NCBI GenBank assembly: GCA_958430865.1
Contig: CAUDNR010001613.1
Location: forward strand, 33,438-97,437
Length of the DNA stretch: 64,000 bases
Reading direction: 5' to 3'
Source: Entrophospora sp. SA101
Lineage: Eukaryota > Glomeromycota > Glomeromycetes > Entrophosporales > Entrophosporaceae
Shown: in pieces, positions 1 to 12,825 of the stretch
Layout: each line of letters starts with the position of its first letter
Numbering within the stretch: position 1 is the stretch's first letter
The notes under the pieces: model-generated
Database searches by the model: none
What the model was told of the DNA's origin: nothing
Seen by the model: the letters and a program-made list of their open reading frames with translations, nothing else
Made by a program: the position numbers and the translations under genes

Positions 1-334
1 ACAATGCTCTTCCATTAAAACATGTTGGTAAACTTATAAATGAATCTGATTTTTATGATGTAGAAATTAGAGTTGGAGCAGATGAGGATGTCAAGCTCAT
101 TCTAGCATCCTAAAGCAAGATCTTCATATTTTAAAGCTTGCTTTATCAAATAACTGGGTAAAAAAATCTGATGACAATATTATTTTATTTGAAAAAGGAG
201 ATATTTCTCCAAATGTATTTGAGGTTCTTTTAATGTAAGATTATTTTAAACTTTATAATTTAATTAATTAATTGTAATAATTGTAATAATTTTAATTACT
301 TTTATTTTATAGGTATATTTACAACAGAAATCTT
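1..334 (+). pseudogene. BTB/POZ domain gene fragment, decayed, 5' cut by window edge
   Basis: Reading across frames, the first 330 bases encode pieces of a BTB/POZ domain. They include LINESDFYDVEIRVG, then KARSSYFKACF in another frame, then SNNWVKKSDDNIILFEKGDI and FEVLL, and after a plausible intron (donor gtaaga at 235, acceptor at 312) MYIYNR. The order matches the usual BTB order: strand B1, the ARSxYF helix, and the FE-LLxYIYxG helix. At least two frameshifts and in-frame stops break it, so it cannot make a full domain. BTB domains dimerise and often recruit cullin-3; such genes, often with Kelch or TLDc tails, are strongly expanded in Glomeromycotina. The 5' end lies outside the window, and nothing recognisable continues the gene after about 334. 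Confidence 0.7.
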
Positions 335-1302
335 TATATGAATATCCTTAGTTGTGTGGGTCCCTCCTACAATTGAAAACTTAACGTGTAGTACAAATAG
401 ACAAGATAGTAAGTGGCCAGCATGCAGAGTAGCCATTAAAATCTTGTTCAGCAGCCCATAAGTCAACCAGCAATGCAAAAAAATACAATAGAAAAACTGA
501 ATAAAACTTTGCCTTATGAGTATCATACAGCAGACTGGAAAACTTTTTTATTTCATCTGAGCCATCCTTTATTAGATTTGCAAGATCTTTTCAGACTGTG
601 AGACTCCTTTCAAAAAGAGGAAGTAAAGTTTGTTTGTTTCAACTGATGTTCATAAAAGCCTTGAAAACTATAATCTTTCAGAGGTGTCTCATCGAAATAT
701 GTATCCCACAGTATGGACATTATGGACATGGATAAAATGAATTAAACTTCAATAATATTAATTTTATTATTACATATTAATATGTAAACTCAGTCATGTT
801 GGGGTGGGCCCCTGTGTCTGACCTATTGAATTTCATGTGTTTTTTTAAATTTAAAATTTTTTAAAATCCTCTATTTTCAAACATTAGAAGGTTGTGAAAT
901 TAACCTTTTTATATGCATGAAATCCCAGATCAAGTTCTTACCTGAATAGATGAACTCAAAAAAGCAGAAGAAAATCCAGTAGGCAATAAATTTTTTTGCA
1001 AAAAATAACAATAGGTAGGTAAGATTTTGGGGTGTGCGACATTCTAAGAAAATCAAAACTAATTAATGTCATATATTGATTGGTTATATGTGATTTTTTT
1101 TTGTGATCTGCATATCATATACAGAATTTCCGAAATTTACATAAAGAACATAGTAAACATATTGTTTTCAAAACACTACTCCTCCTCCGTTTTCAAAGAT
1201 ATAGACACCAAATTAGTGTAAAAGTTAGTATATGTAATATAGATTAGAGCTATGGAAAGATTTAATGGATTAAAAATACCAGTGGCGTAAAAAAACTCAT
1301 TC
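335..1302. other. Relic intergenic DNA, no gene supported
   Basis: I see only short unrelated reading frames here. Pieces around 520-600 and 890-980 look like decayed coding sequence but match no family I can name. The stretch ends at a 10-base N gap. Confidence 0.5.
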
Positions 1303-1312
1303 NNNNNNNNNN
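1303..1312. other. Assembly gap of 10 N
   Basis: Ten consecutive N bases. The fixed size suggests a placeholder rather than a measured gap. Confidence 0.98.
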
Positions 1313-1649
1313 AGATTTTTGTGGCCTGACAAATATTTCCAAATCTATCAGGGTTTAAAGATTTGCAATTTTTTTGATGTCTTTAGATACGGCGCACCAT
1401 ATGGTAATTTTTTTATTAATTAAAAAAAATTTATTTAATCACCAAAAATCTATCATAACGAGAATAATAAAAAAGAAAATGTTTCAACTTCCAATACTAA
1501 AACAGCTTCTGAAAATATAAATACCCAGTCTCCTGATCATGGTTATGGACTCAGTAGGATCCCCTAAACCAAATTGGTAGCAAATTCACTGATCATCTCA
1601 TATCTAGCTATGGACTAATCTTAAATATTATCTTAATCATAAAACCACA

Positions 1650-1775
1650 GAAAGTCTAGAGGAACTTTTTGAAGTGAATATCGAATCAACTCCAGAAAAA
1701 ATAGTCGACCGCAATTGTTACCCATTGGCCTTGTTGTGGTGTACCTGGAATTGGTAAGACTAGATTTTAGGCAGG
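1650..1775 (+). pseudogene. Possible P-loop NTPase remnant (Crinkler-like)
   Basis: Near 1650-1715 one frame reads ESLEELFEVNIESTPEKIVD. About 1715-1765 a neighbouring frame reads HWPCCGVPGIGKTRF before a stop. GxPGIGKT is a Walker A motif, and this spelling after a His-Trp context is common in the NTPase domain of Crinkler (CRN) proteins, which are numerous in Glomeromycotina. Only the motif survives, across a frame change, so function is lost and the family assignment is a guess. A random GxxGxGKT hit is also possible. Confidence 0.3.
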
Positions 1776-2160
1776 GATCCATGATTCGCCTGATTTTATA
1801 AATTAATATGATTGGTCGGCAAATGCATTTGATTTCTAAATGACAGAAAGAGGTAAATGGGGTAATTTGACATCACTGGCCATAAGATCCACAAGATTTG
1901 GACAATTATTAATAACTGGGCGAAGTTCACTCAGCATTCTTTTTAAAGCCCACGAATGTATTACAGTTTCGAGAATATAAGAAAACGATTCGAGGTTTTT
2001 AAAGGTGGTATGGCTCTCATGGCTCTTTTACTACTCAGAGTGTTTCGTTCGTCATTTGAACAATTCTGCGACAATATCATTTAACTCCTCTAACCCTTTA
2101 TGTATGCTCTCACCAAAAGATTGGATTTAGTAGTAGTCACCAGGAAATTTTTCCGACACA

Positions 2161-2192
<32 letters not shown>

Positions 2193-3650
2193 GCGATTAT
2201 TACGATGGGCCTTTTTTACAAACTTACACTTGTAAGTATAAGTGACTTACGGGGTGCAATAATCTCATAATATTGCGCTGGGAAAATTTCTTGTCTTAAA
2301 TGAATATTCGCTGGTGTATCTATTCGGAATATATATATATATATATGTGTGTGTATAAGAGTTGAGTATAATTTCGGGTAATATTGTAGTGGAAAAATTT
2401 CCTGGTGCTACTATGAGCATGTTTCTTTTACTATTATATTTGTTATATTTGGAAATAGCAATTATAAATATTAATATTAATATTTATGGCAATTCGGAAA
2501 TTAGTTTCAAATTTTACGCAATATTAATATCTCATAATATTGACATTGCATAGAATATGAAAAGCATGAAATTTCTCGATTGTTATAGAAAACACTAAAT
2601 TTTCCCAAAACTAGATTCAAGGTAAATATTTACTATTATTAATAATTTAACACACTTTTTTTTATTTTTGAATATATAATATTAATCCAATACTGTTATA
2701 ATCCGACTTTTAAATTAAAAATAGTTTTTGAACACACCCATTTTTAAAAAAACCATATGATACAAAATTAAATATAAAAGCAAATTACTATAAGTGAGTA
2801 TATATACATGTTGCTAAATCAGCATAAAAGAATAAGATGGATAAAGCAGATGAAATGTCACAAACAAACAAGGACACTCCCAAAAAAAAAAGTGCGTTGT
2901 TGAGTAAATATGTTTACCTTGAGATGATGGTACTTACACCTGCATGTCATTTTCTGTTATCAATGAACCAAACTATTTAGAACTGCACTCTTCAAGGAGA
3001 GAGCCCAAGCAAGCAACTTCCGTCGAATCATTTCATTTTTATTTTACAGACAGTGAAAGGAAGATGAATGTTTAAACCAAAAATTTTATTACTAAAGTTA
3101 TGGACACTGAAATTCTTTGAATAGTGTACAATCAAATCTCAGAGAATGGTTTTAGGTCCATAACCTACTCTAGGACTTTGGTATAGGAAATAATATAACT
3201 TTATAGAATGATCTTAAATATTATGCCAATAGGCGAAAACAATAAAATGCAATTTTTTGTTAAACATTTATCTATTCACTTTCTTTGCTCATGGATGAAT
3301 TCGTTTGTAACCAATTAGATGAAAGCCAAAAGGTCATATCGTTTGGATAAAAGCAAACGTTAATTTGTCATTTACCTCGCTTACAATATTTTTCAATTGA
3401 GTATAATTGCTCCTGTCGTTTCTCAGTGATTTAAAAATATCACTGGTATAGATAGTGAAAGCTCAATGAATAACGTCATGTAAAAATTTTATTGCATGAT
3501 AAAATCTTCGCTCGCCATGGATGGACGTTTCCCATTTGATGATAAAAATTTGGAGATCACAATATGTTACACAAACTTTCGATTGTTAAAACGCGGGTTG
3601 GCAGTTGTATATTTCTACGTAAAAACAAACTTTTCCTTTTAAAATTTAAC
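1776..3650. other. Intergenic relic DNA with ATT microsatellite
   Basis: There is an (ATT)n run at about 2163-2192 and a TA/TG run at about 2331-2354. The 63-residue ORF at 2362-2553 is hydrophobic and matches nothing I know. A 46-codon ORF begins near 2837. I support no gene here. Confidence 0.5.
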
Positions 3651-4656
3651 ATGGAAAAAAGTAATTACTATCATAAGAAACAAGAATTCATAGAATCACA
3701 GATTGAGATACTTCAACAGAATTTATTTAGTTATTCAGAGGAATGGACCACAGAAAATGAAGAGTCTGATAATCGAATTCCAAAACAAGTTGTAGATCCA
3801 GTTATAAGGAAATGTATATAATATAACTTGTAACATTAAATGGGATGGATTGAAATGAACAAATTTAAAGAAAATGATTTATTAAAAAAAAACAATTTTT
3901 ATTACTATATACTTCGAAAATGTTATTATTAGTGATGACAAGCATTAAAAGTCAACAAAAACAAATTTTTAATAATCAAACAATTCGACAAGTTCTTGAT
4001 CAACTTCAATTTTTATATTACCAAAAGCAAAAAAACGCATTAGAAGGATATATTAGAGTGGAAGAGAGTGATTTTCAAGATCCAAGGTAATTAAATTTCA
4101 TTTAATAATTAATAATCATAATGTCGATAATAATCATAATAATGATTGAGATATTGTTGTTTTTAGATGGATTGAATCATTTCCAGAAGAATGGTCAACA
4201 TTAGAAAGTAGTAAACCATATAAAGAAGAGCTGAAAGTGTGAGATATATATAATTATTATATAGTCATCCTTCAATTTTTGATATTATATAATATATTTA
4301 TATATCCATTTACATCATATCATATATGATAGATATGCAGAAATACGAGAAAAAGTTTACCAAGCACAAAAGGAATTTATGGAAGTTAAAGAAAAATATG
4401 AATATTACAAACATTTAAATGAATTATTGTTGAGAATGAATACAAACAACATACAAAAGAATATGCTTGTCAAAAATTCACCAGTTTATAATGAAGTTGA
4501 GAAAATGAAAAGTTTAGGTGAAAAAATTATTATTATTTTTTTTATTGTAAAAATTTTTATTGAAATTATTGTTATTATATTTTTAAAGTGGTAAAGATGA
4601 CCAATACTTTAGAAAAGAAATCAGAATTTTTAAATAAGAAAAAAAACCAAATTTGA
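3651..4656 (+). CDS. fta4: Kinetochore Sim4 complex subunit Fta4-like
   Basis: Five exons join in phase: 3651-3813, 3933-4086, 4167-4238, 4333-4517 and 4589-4656. All junctions are GT..AG and give 213 residues. Fta4 (Nkp1 in budding yeast) is part of the constitutive inner kinetochore (Sim4/COMA/CCAN) that links centromeric chromatin to outer kinetochore proteins. The match is by order of segments: an N-terminal helix (FIESQIEILQQ), KQVVDP, the TIRQVLDQLQFLYYQKQ helix, WIESFPEEW, then the conserved YAEIREKVYQAQKEF coiled coil, LNELLLRM, and VKNSPVYNEVEKM. The length is slightly below the usual 220-260. The second ATG, at 3651, is chosen because upstream residues do not fit the family. The gene is tail-to-tail with RPF1, 196 bases away. 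Alternative: another coiled-coil kinetochore protein. Confidence 0.68.
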
Positions 4657-4852
4657 ATTCTAAATTCAATAATGATGATAATGGTAATGGTAAAAGTAAT
4701 AAAATTGTATTTTAAAATTCACATGTCATTTTCTCATTTTTTGCCTAAAATCATTAGATGAGATGATGACAATTGAAGAATGATGACAACAAAGAAGAAG
4801 GAGAAATAAAAAGAAGGAAATTGTTTGAACAATTAAATTTATATTATATATA

Positions 4853-6165
4853 TTATAGAAAGAATTTTCTTCTACTAGTTTCCAGCTCAGGCTAAAAGGC
4901 TAAAATATCAATTAATTAATTAATCAAAAGAAAAACATAATAATAATAACAATAGCAATAACAATAACAATAACAATAACAATAATAATGATATACCTTG
5001 AACATCCATTCATATTCATTGTTCTTATTAAAAGTTCCTTTTTGTAACCATTTAAGCTTGAGAGTAAATTTTGTACCAATTTCTTGTAGTTCTACTTTAT
5101 CTTTACTTTGAAAATTATATCTATTTATTTTTTATTATTTTTTTTTTTTGTTTTGTTTTATGGTTGTTCAGTTTTGTCTACCTGTGATGTCTAAAAATAT
5201 AAAATCCCTTTGATTGTGAAATGTAGCAACCTGTCTTCCTTGAAACTGTGGCACATGAGGAAATAAGCTTGAAACCATCTACTGATAGTATGAACAAGCC
5301 TTGTATTAAAATTATTCAATATTAATTCTGGTTTATGATTTGAAGATCTTCCATGTCCCTTGATTAGCACATTTTATTATAAGAAGATATATACAGGTGA
5401 GATAGTGCTCTTTTATCTTCATACTATAAAAAAATAACAACTAAATCTTACATAAATTTCATGACTTAATTTCACATTTGTTAGCCTGAAATAAGGAGTT
5501 GGCCCATTTGGTAAATGCATTAAAGCCATTGAATCTGATTTCATAAATTCACCCAATAAAAAATAATTAAATATAATTAATATATTAAATACACATTAAT
5601 AATAACAACAATAATAAATAGACCAATTACATGATGATTTCTTATTTTCATTGATAAATAACAAATCAGTGAGTTCTCTATTTTTTACAAAATTCTATAA
5701 TTTGCCCAACTGTGAATTTTTTATTCCTTTGACGTATTGACTGTTCGGAAATACGTCAACTAGTTCAGATGCAAACCAATAAATAACTAGACTTTGATAG
5801 TAGTTATCAACATCTTTGTGATAATCCATCTTGAAAATATTTCGAAAATTCATCAGACACTTCCTCCTCAAAAACCTCATCATCGTCCACTCCAATAATT
5901 GTTTCATCTACTTCTCGAGTATTATCAAGAGTTTTTGGTACATTTTTCTTCAATCTTGCCTTATAATAGTAATGATGATCATGAATATACTTATGAATAT
6001 ATGGTGGAATAAATAATAATATTTTTTTTCTCGGGATCTTTTTCCTCTTCCTCTCGTAATTTTAACCTCCTTTTCCATTTTTTCGATATTTTTTTCCTGT
6101 TTTTTTCTAGTGTAGTCACCTTTTTTTGTCCTATATTTTATTTTAGGAGTAGTTGTCCGGCCCAT
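4853..6165 (-). pseudogene. RPF1: Ribosome production factor 1 (Brix domain), copy 1, with several frame breaks
   Basis: Exons in gene order: 6067-6165, 5631-5959, 5452-5534, 5182-5358, 4997-5120 and 4853-4891. All have usable GT..AG sites. RPF1 is a nucleolar Brix protein needed for 60S subunit assembly (27S rRNA processing). Diagnostic segments are VPKTLDNTREVDETIIGVDD, then [96 protein letters not shown] and the terminal ETSRRKFFL. Within exons 2 and 4 the frame must shift about five times, each by a base or two and mostly beside homopolymers (around 5816, 5803, 5725, 5686, 5280 and 5195). Residues on both sides stay conserved, so this is either consensus error or a very young pseudogene. 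It is divergent from the F-box ORF. A second identical copy lies at 13833-15117. Confidence 0.82.
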
Positions 6166-6868
6166 TTTATTATTATTATTACTATTACCATTACTATTTT
6201 TATTTTTATTTACTATTTTTATTTATTTTGAGAAAAAATTTCTATTTGTATGATTTATAATGTAAATTTTACAAAAAAATAATTAACGACACCGTGAAAA
6301 TTCTAATAATAATAATATTTAAGAATAGAAGATTAATATGGTTTTTTTTATTTTAAAACTACGGAATATTTTTTTGATTTAATAGTTTATTTAAATGAAT
6401 TAGAAAGAACTAATCGAAGGATGTTCCTTAAAGAGACAAAACCATAGATTCCAGAGCTAAAGATACAAATAATTGAAGGAAAATTTATTTTTTAGACAAT
6501 GTAAAAACCATTTGGAATGATCATGTAAAAGTTTATTCATTATTATTATATTGTGCATGCATTTATTATTATGAGTAAACTAAATGAAACTTGACGTAAA
6601 ATTGAAAAGGAATTCGTATTCCTTCAACAATGATTAACAAATGCAGTAGTTATGATATGAATATTCATTTCGTCAAATTCGGTAATTATAATTAATATTT
6701 AGTAGGAATAATTGATTAGAATTCCATCATAGATGATGTTCCCTAATTGTGAGACGTTACAAAGTTTCCAAGAAACCAACGAAAAAAAAAATATAAATTG
6801 GCAAAAACCATCCATAACTTTCAGAAAAAAAACTTTAACATAACAAAAAACAATATTTTATTTAAAAA
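6166..6868. promoter_or_regulatory. Divergent intergenic region between RPF1 and F-box ORF
   Basis: About 700 bases separate two divergently oriented starts. It is very AT-rich, with TTA and AAT runs next to the RPF1 start and A-rich tracts just before the F-box ATG (6840-6868). I recognise no defined operator. The same sequence lies unchanged at 15118-15820. Confidence 0.4.
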
Positions 6869-7342
<474 letters not shown>

Positions 7343-8870
7343 ATTCGGTTTTTTTTGCTGTAATACAGCACTGTAGCCACATAAAGCATAGTAAGAGCTG
7401 AAACATACTTATTCTTAATAAAAGATTTTTCAAGAGTTTTATGTTTATTAAAAAATATGTCGGTGATGCCAATCTAGCTTTTATGTTTTGGGCTTGTATA
7501 ACCACTGTGCCTCATAATCAAACACATGTTTCAAATGAAAGTTGTACACACACTATTTATTATGAAAGAATTGATAATAAATAATACTTCTTTCTTGAAG
7601 TTTTTTTATTTAGCCTTGATTATTAAAGTTGTTTTAAAGTATTGTAACCATTCTAACTCTTCCTTTTGCTTAGGTATTAAAAGCTGAATCCCAATGGAGC
7701 GAATTGATTACATCGGGCTTTCTTCATTTTTTGAAGATCCCATTAAAGCTTCTCTGTGTTCAAATGCATGGTGTCCAAATGGTCGGTGTATCCCTGGCAT
7801 TCATTAACGTGAATATCTTACCTATGGTTGGCACTCTTCTTGCTGCTCCACGAAACTTCATGTGATTTTGATACCGATTAATCGAATGTTGAAAATATTC
7901 AATGATTGGATAATCGGCGATTAATATACTACGATCATACATATTTCACTTAAATTTCAACAGAAATATATACATACATGTTCTTTTTTTAGATGATCGA
8001 TCATCAAGGAGGGGACAAGCAATTTTGTTATTATCGTTGTTGGTATTATCATTTATAACGATTGTTTATGTTCCTTTTTTTTTAAGACAATCACCAAGGA
8101 GGGAGGACAAGCGGTTATTATTAATTGTTATTAGTATTATTATTTGTAACGATTGCGACGATTGCAATCCATTGCTGTTCACAACTCTAATCTTTTATAC
8201 TCCTCTAAAGCTGCTCTAGGACCTTCAGCTGAGAATAATCAAAGCCCAGGATGTGCGAAGCGGCTCGGCTCATCGCAATGTACACCCGACCTTACACAAA
8301 CATGTTTTTATCAACATTTAACATCATGTACGGTAAGATTAAAGCCTTGGGTCTTGTGAACTGTCAAAGCAAATCAATTTCAAAATGGTAAGCTTCCTTT
8401 GCACAATTATTTTGCTTATACTTGTCAGGGTTGAAAACGTCACTTTGAAATTTTAGTCATCGATCACCTTTGTCACAACACCAATGGTTTCATTGCATGT
8501 ATTCTCGTTACACAATTTGTTGTTCAAGAACATCACGTGAGAGCCTATGAATGATTTTTTTGTCAGGATCCCAAATCTAACGCATCTACACTATTTGAGA
8601 TTATTGGGTGCAGGTTTCATCGAAATGAAGGTGGTCAAAAAGTAGCATGTTAAGATTTTCAGCTTCTTGACTCATACTTATATTTTGACTGGATGATTTG
8701 CTTTTTTGTGACAGGTTCTCCATTCTCACCTCTTGAAGGAGGTCTGTCAAAGTATTTGTTTATAGTCCCGGTAAGAAGTTTATTCGCCATGGTCCACGCC
8801 TTTATCACTCCTCTTGTCACTTTCAATGTCCGTTTCCTTGTTTCACGGAAGCAGTGTACCGAGACAGAAC
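7343..8870. other. Relic intergenic DNA with a degenerate direct repeat
   Basis: No gene is supported. A 47-codon ORF at 7441-7584 has no recognised motif. Two related segments start near 7996 and 8091 (both contain ATCAYCAAGGAGG..GACAAGC followed by similar TTATT-rich sequence), giving a degenerate tandem duplication with a period of about 95 bases. The right edge carries the left target-site copy of the hAT element. Confidence 0.5.
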
Positions 8871-8878
8871 GTCTGGTC
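8871..8878. repeat. Left target-site duplication of hAT element
   Basis: GTCTGGTC directly before the left terminal repeat. It matches ATCTGGTC at 11646-11653 in 7 of 8 bases. Eight bases is the hAT signature length. Confidence 0.8.
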
Positions 8879-11645
8879 CAAGGTTGGGTGACGAAAATAT
8901 TTTGGAGTGTAAAAATATTTCGTCAAATGGGAGGTATTTCGTCACGCGTGACGAAAGTCAAAATGTATGACGAAAATGACGAAAATGACGAAAGTACAAA
9001 ATTTGAATTTATTTATATTTAAATGAAACATATCTTTTAAACATTTTTTTTTACATCGTAAATTGTGTTGCTTAATTGGATATGTATGTGAAATTGTTGC
9101 TTCACATTCATTGTCAATTTCACAATCTTCATCAGAAACTGTAGAATCATTTAATAACTGTTGAGTTTCTTCTGATGGTTGAAATGCTTCTTCATTTATT
9201 ATTTCCATCAATAATTCCTCATTCATTGATTCTTGAACTAATTCTAATGGATCGTAATCAGAATTATTATCATCATTGTAACTGTTGCTGTTTTCTAATT
9301 CCATATCCTTCTCACTTAATCCATCATCTTCTAAAAAACAATTATTTTCTAAATCCATAATATCATGAATTTCTAAATTTTCTTCCTCATAATTGTCATC
9401 CTCATCATTGTTATTATCATCAATATAATCATTATTATTATCACTTTCATCATCATCACTCTCATCATCATTCAAATTAACCTCTGCTTCAATTAACATA
9501 CTCTTTAAATCCTTTTCTGATAAAATCTGGCCAGTATATTTTAGTTCTTTTTTAACATTGCTTAGGTAAAAAGAATGAATCTTAGCAATATTGTTTATGG
9601 AATTAATATTTAAATTTTGATGATTCTTTCCATAAAGTCGTCCTAAATATGAAAAAATACATTCACATCCACCACTATGTGGAACAACTGAGAATAATTT
9701 AATTGCTAGTTGTTGCAGATGATCATAGTTATCTTCACAAGTATACCACCATGAAAGTGGATTATCATGTTGGTTATTATATGCTATGTTATAAGGTCTT
9801 TGTTGTAATCTATATTTCCGCAGTTGAGAAAGCAATTCTGTACAAGATTTTTTTGATTTTTGCATAGATTTCCAATAAGTTGCTGCAATTTCTGCAACAT
9901 TTTGAAATTGACCATATTTAATTCCAATCCCTTTGTAACCTGGATGCAAAAAATATGCTAATAAATATCCTGTGTGATTGAATTCTTTCCATTGTAAATT
10001 AAATTTACTAGTACAAAATTTTTTAAAATTAGAATTTGTATTGATTGAATTTCTTTTAATTGAAACAGCTAACTTAACAAGATGTAGATAACAATCAGCA
10101 AGATTTGTATTTTCTGATTGCAAAACTGTTACAGAATCTTTCATTGGTTTGAAAATGTAAGAAAGATTTCGAACATTACTAAAAAAATTGAATCTCCTCA
10201 AAATTTTCTTAATTGGATTTGGAATTAGATCACCATTTTCTGTCAAAATTAAAATAAAACATGACTCTAAACATGCAAATGATGACAAAGTATCATAGGC
10301 AGATGTCCATCGAGTCTTGCAATATTTTTTTAACCCCCACCAGCAATATTATTATTATTAATATAATGATTAAGTATATTATTAGCTTGATGAGATTTTT
10401 TGAAAAACTTAATTACTCTATTACATAACGAAAGATGATTTTTTGCAAAAGAATGTTGAAGGAAATCTTTAGAAATTAAATTCACACAGTGTGCAATACA
10501 CCTAAGATTAAATATATGAGGAAATTCTTTGGAAATTATTTCTCTAGCTAATTTAACATTAGATCCATTGTCAGTTACTATTGCCCCAAATTTTTGTGGA
10601 CCTATTTTTATCAAGATTTCTTTAATTTTTTCAGCAAGAAACTGACCTGTGTGGCTACTATGAGAAAGATTTTCCACAGAAAATAAATATTGTTGTCTGT
10701 TTGATGTATATATTAAAAAATTCCAAATTGAATTGCATCTAGGATCAGACCAACCATCCAATGCTAATGTTAAATTATCATTTGAATCAAAGATTGTGTT
10801 TAATTGTGAATTAATTAATGAAGTTTCATCTATAAGTAATTTTTCTGATAAGTATTTACGAGAAGAAGGTTCATATGCAGGTCTTAATTGTTTTAAAAGT
10901 TCTATAAAAAATGGATTTTCAACTACATTCCATGGTATACCACAACAGATGAAAGCCAATAATAATGATTTATTAATTGAATATTTTCTTTGATCAGTTA
11001 GAACAGCGCTTTCATAAAATTTTGACAAAGGGGTTTGAGCATTTTGTTTTTTGACTATTTTACTGCTTTGTTGATTAATTCCATCTAAATAAAAATGAGA
11101 AATAGAATAATGACAACTAGGGCATTCATTTGCTAAATGAGCTTTGAGTTTAAAAGGTGTTCCACAATTCCAAGTTTTTGGACAATATTTACAAGATGCT
11201 GAGTAATGTCCTTTTGTTTTTTCCTCTCCTTTAACAAATGTGACCATACATCAGATATAGGACATCCTGCTAAATGTTGGTTATTGTTGAATGAATTTTC
11301 AGATATATTATCTGAGTTTAAGTCAACATTATGTGGTGGTGATGACAATTGAGAAGGAATAGAATTTGACATTGTGAATTTTTATTTTGTTAAAAAACAA
11401 AAAATCAGTAAATTTTCTTTATTTATAATGACAATAAAATCATGTAAAAAAAAAAAAATTGGGTTTATTTTATTATTTGCTTAGTCAATTTTGTCAATTT
11501 CGTCACAATTTCATCACATTTTCGTCATCTTCGTCATTTTCATCATAGCGTCATTTTCGTCAAATTCTTTAAAGTGTAAAAATCCTATTTTGTCACATTT
11601 ATTTTCATCATGTGATGAAAAGGGACATTTCGTCACCCAACCTTG
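8879..11645 (-). mobile_element. Complete hAT-superfamily DNA transposon (2767 bp)
   Basis: Both ends carry CAAGGTTGGGTGACGAAA as inverted repeats (8879-8896, and its complement at 11628-11645). Both are flanked by an 8-bp duplication with one mismatch. Inside each end are many copies of TGACGAAA-like subterminal motifs (8939-8995 and 11496-11590 on the opposite strand), the kind of sites hAT transposases bind. The single gene runs on the minus strand and encodes a BED zinc-finger transposase that now has two frame breaks. The near-perfect ends and target duplication suggest recent insertion. Confidence 0.9.
8942..11372 (-). pseudogene. hAT transposase with BED zinc finger, two single-base frame breaks
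   Basis: Three overlapping frames make one protein. The start at 11372 gives a Ser/Asn-rich leader and the first half of a BED finger (GCPISDVWSH). After a one-base loss near 11238 the frame from 11247 continues with CKYCPKTW, LKAHLANECPSC, the RNase H-like region (LTLALDGWSD; GAIVTDNGSNVKLAREI; NLRCIAHCVNLISKD) and ends at GGG. A one-base gain in a G run near 10337 shifts into the frame of 8942-10288, where KKYCKTRW lies just upstream of its first ATG. The C-terminal hAT dimerisation domain follows (NPLSWWYTC, QQLAIKLFSVVPHSGGCECIFS). The DDE-type core is therefore present but not in one frame. An acidic Asp/Asn/Glu tail follows the dimerisation domain. The reading frame is convincing for hAT; whether the breaks are real or consensus errors is open. 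Confidence 0.88.
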
Positions 11646-12825
11646 ATCTGGTCATAGGAATTACATGCTTGTAGTAGATAAGAAATGCTTAGAGATCTAA
11701 AACAAAGAATAGAAATAGATGAGTTGGATGCAAATGAGTTGCCAAAGATAAAAATTGGATAGCACGTTTTAGTAGAGAACATAAAAAAGAATCAGCTAGA
11801 AAGAATCGGAAAAACCATTATTTTGTATTATTAAAATCAAAACCAGAGATTCCACGTAAATAAAATTTTTAGAATAGGTTATTTATAATTGCTAATGACA
11901 GTCAAAAGACGTTGTATCAATGATTTTATGTAACAGTGCTATTAAAATCAGAAATGTATTTTTACCTTCAAAATTAAAATAGTCTAACAAAATCATTATG
12001 ATTATTAATTACTACTATTATTAATTTATTAATTAATTGATAATGTTATCCATCATTGGCTTTATATAGGATGTCTTCATAAATTAATTTTGATCAATAT
12101 TAAATTTAATTAAATGTCTCAAGATTATATATACTAAATTGGATTAAATTACGAAATTAATCTGTTTAGCAAACAGAATGTCAGGTTTTGTCCAGGTAAT
12201 CCTTTTTTCTAATTCGTTGATTCAGCTACATCAGAAAATCCCATTGTTAAAAAGATATATATATATTGTAAGAGGAAAATATTAATTTTTTACAAAAAGT
12301 CAGACATCTAGATTAATTTACAAAGATGCCCATAGTCAAGATTGCAGAATTTTCCTGTTTGACATGTTCATAGATCAATCTTGCTAACATGATCAAATCC
12401 ATAAAGCATGCTTTAGTTTACAATCATGATGATGTCCGTAAGCTTCCATAATTTGCATGTTAAATCATGTTACATTGGTGATTATCCTTGGTAATACAAA
12501 TATCCACTTTGTCTGGTTTTATTGCAGTATGCCCCAAATAATGTATGGTGAATTGTAAAATTTTCCAAATATCTATTATGTGAAACTTTGTATATATAGA
12601 TTTTGGATCTAACATTAATATATAAATAAAATATTTTTCTCATAAAAATAAATAAATCACTACTTTAAATAAAATAAACAGAATTTTAAATCTAAAAACC
12701 ATACAACAATAAAATTATTGAATGTGCATATTTGACATCCAAATTTCAAGATAATAAAAATTCCAAAGATATGACAATTGTGAGAAGTTATTACCTTTAT
12801 ATAATATCACTATTAAATATAAATA
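11646..12825. other. Intergenic DNA right of the hAT element
   Basis: The right target duplication is at 11646-11653. No intact gene is seen. Around 11680-11760 a frame reads LRDLKQRIEIDELDANELPK before stopping, probably a coding relic. A dispersed repeat unit at about 12484-12537 recurs inverted at 25756-25809. Confidence 0.5.

Noticed and set aside
5695..5907. 70-residue minus-strand ORF as a separate gene
   Set aside because: It is a piece of RPF1 exon 2 in a shifted frame (SELVDVFPNSQYVK belongs to the Brix domain).
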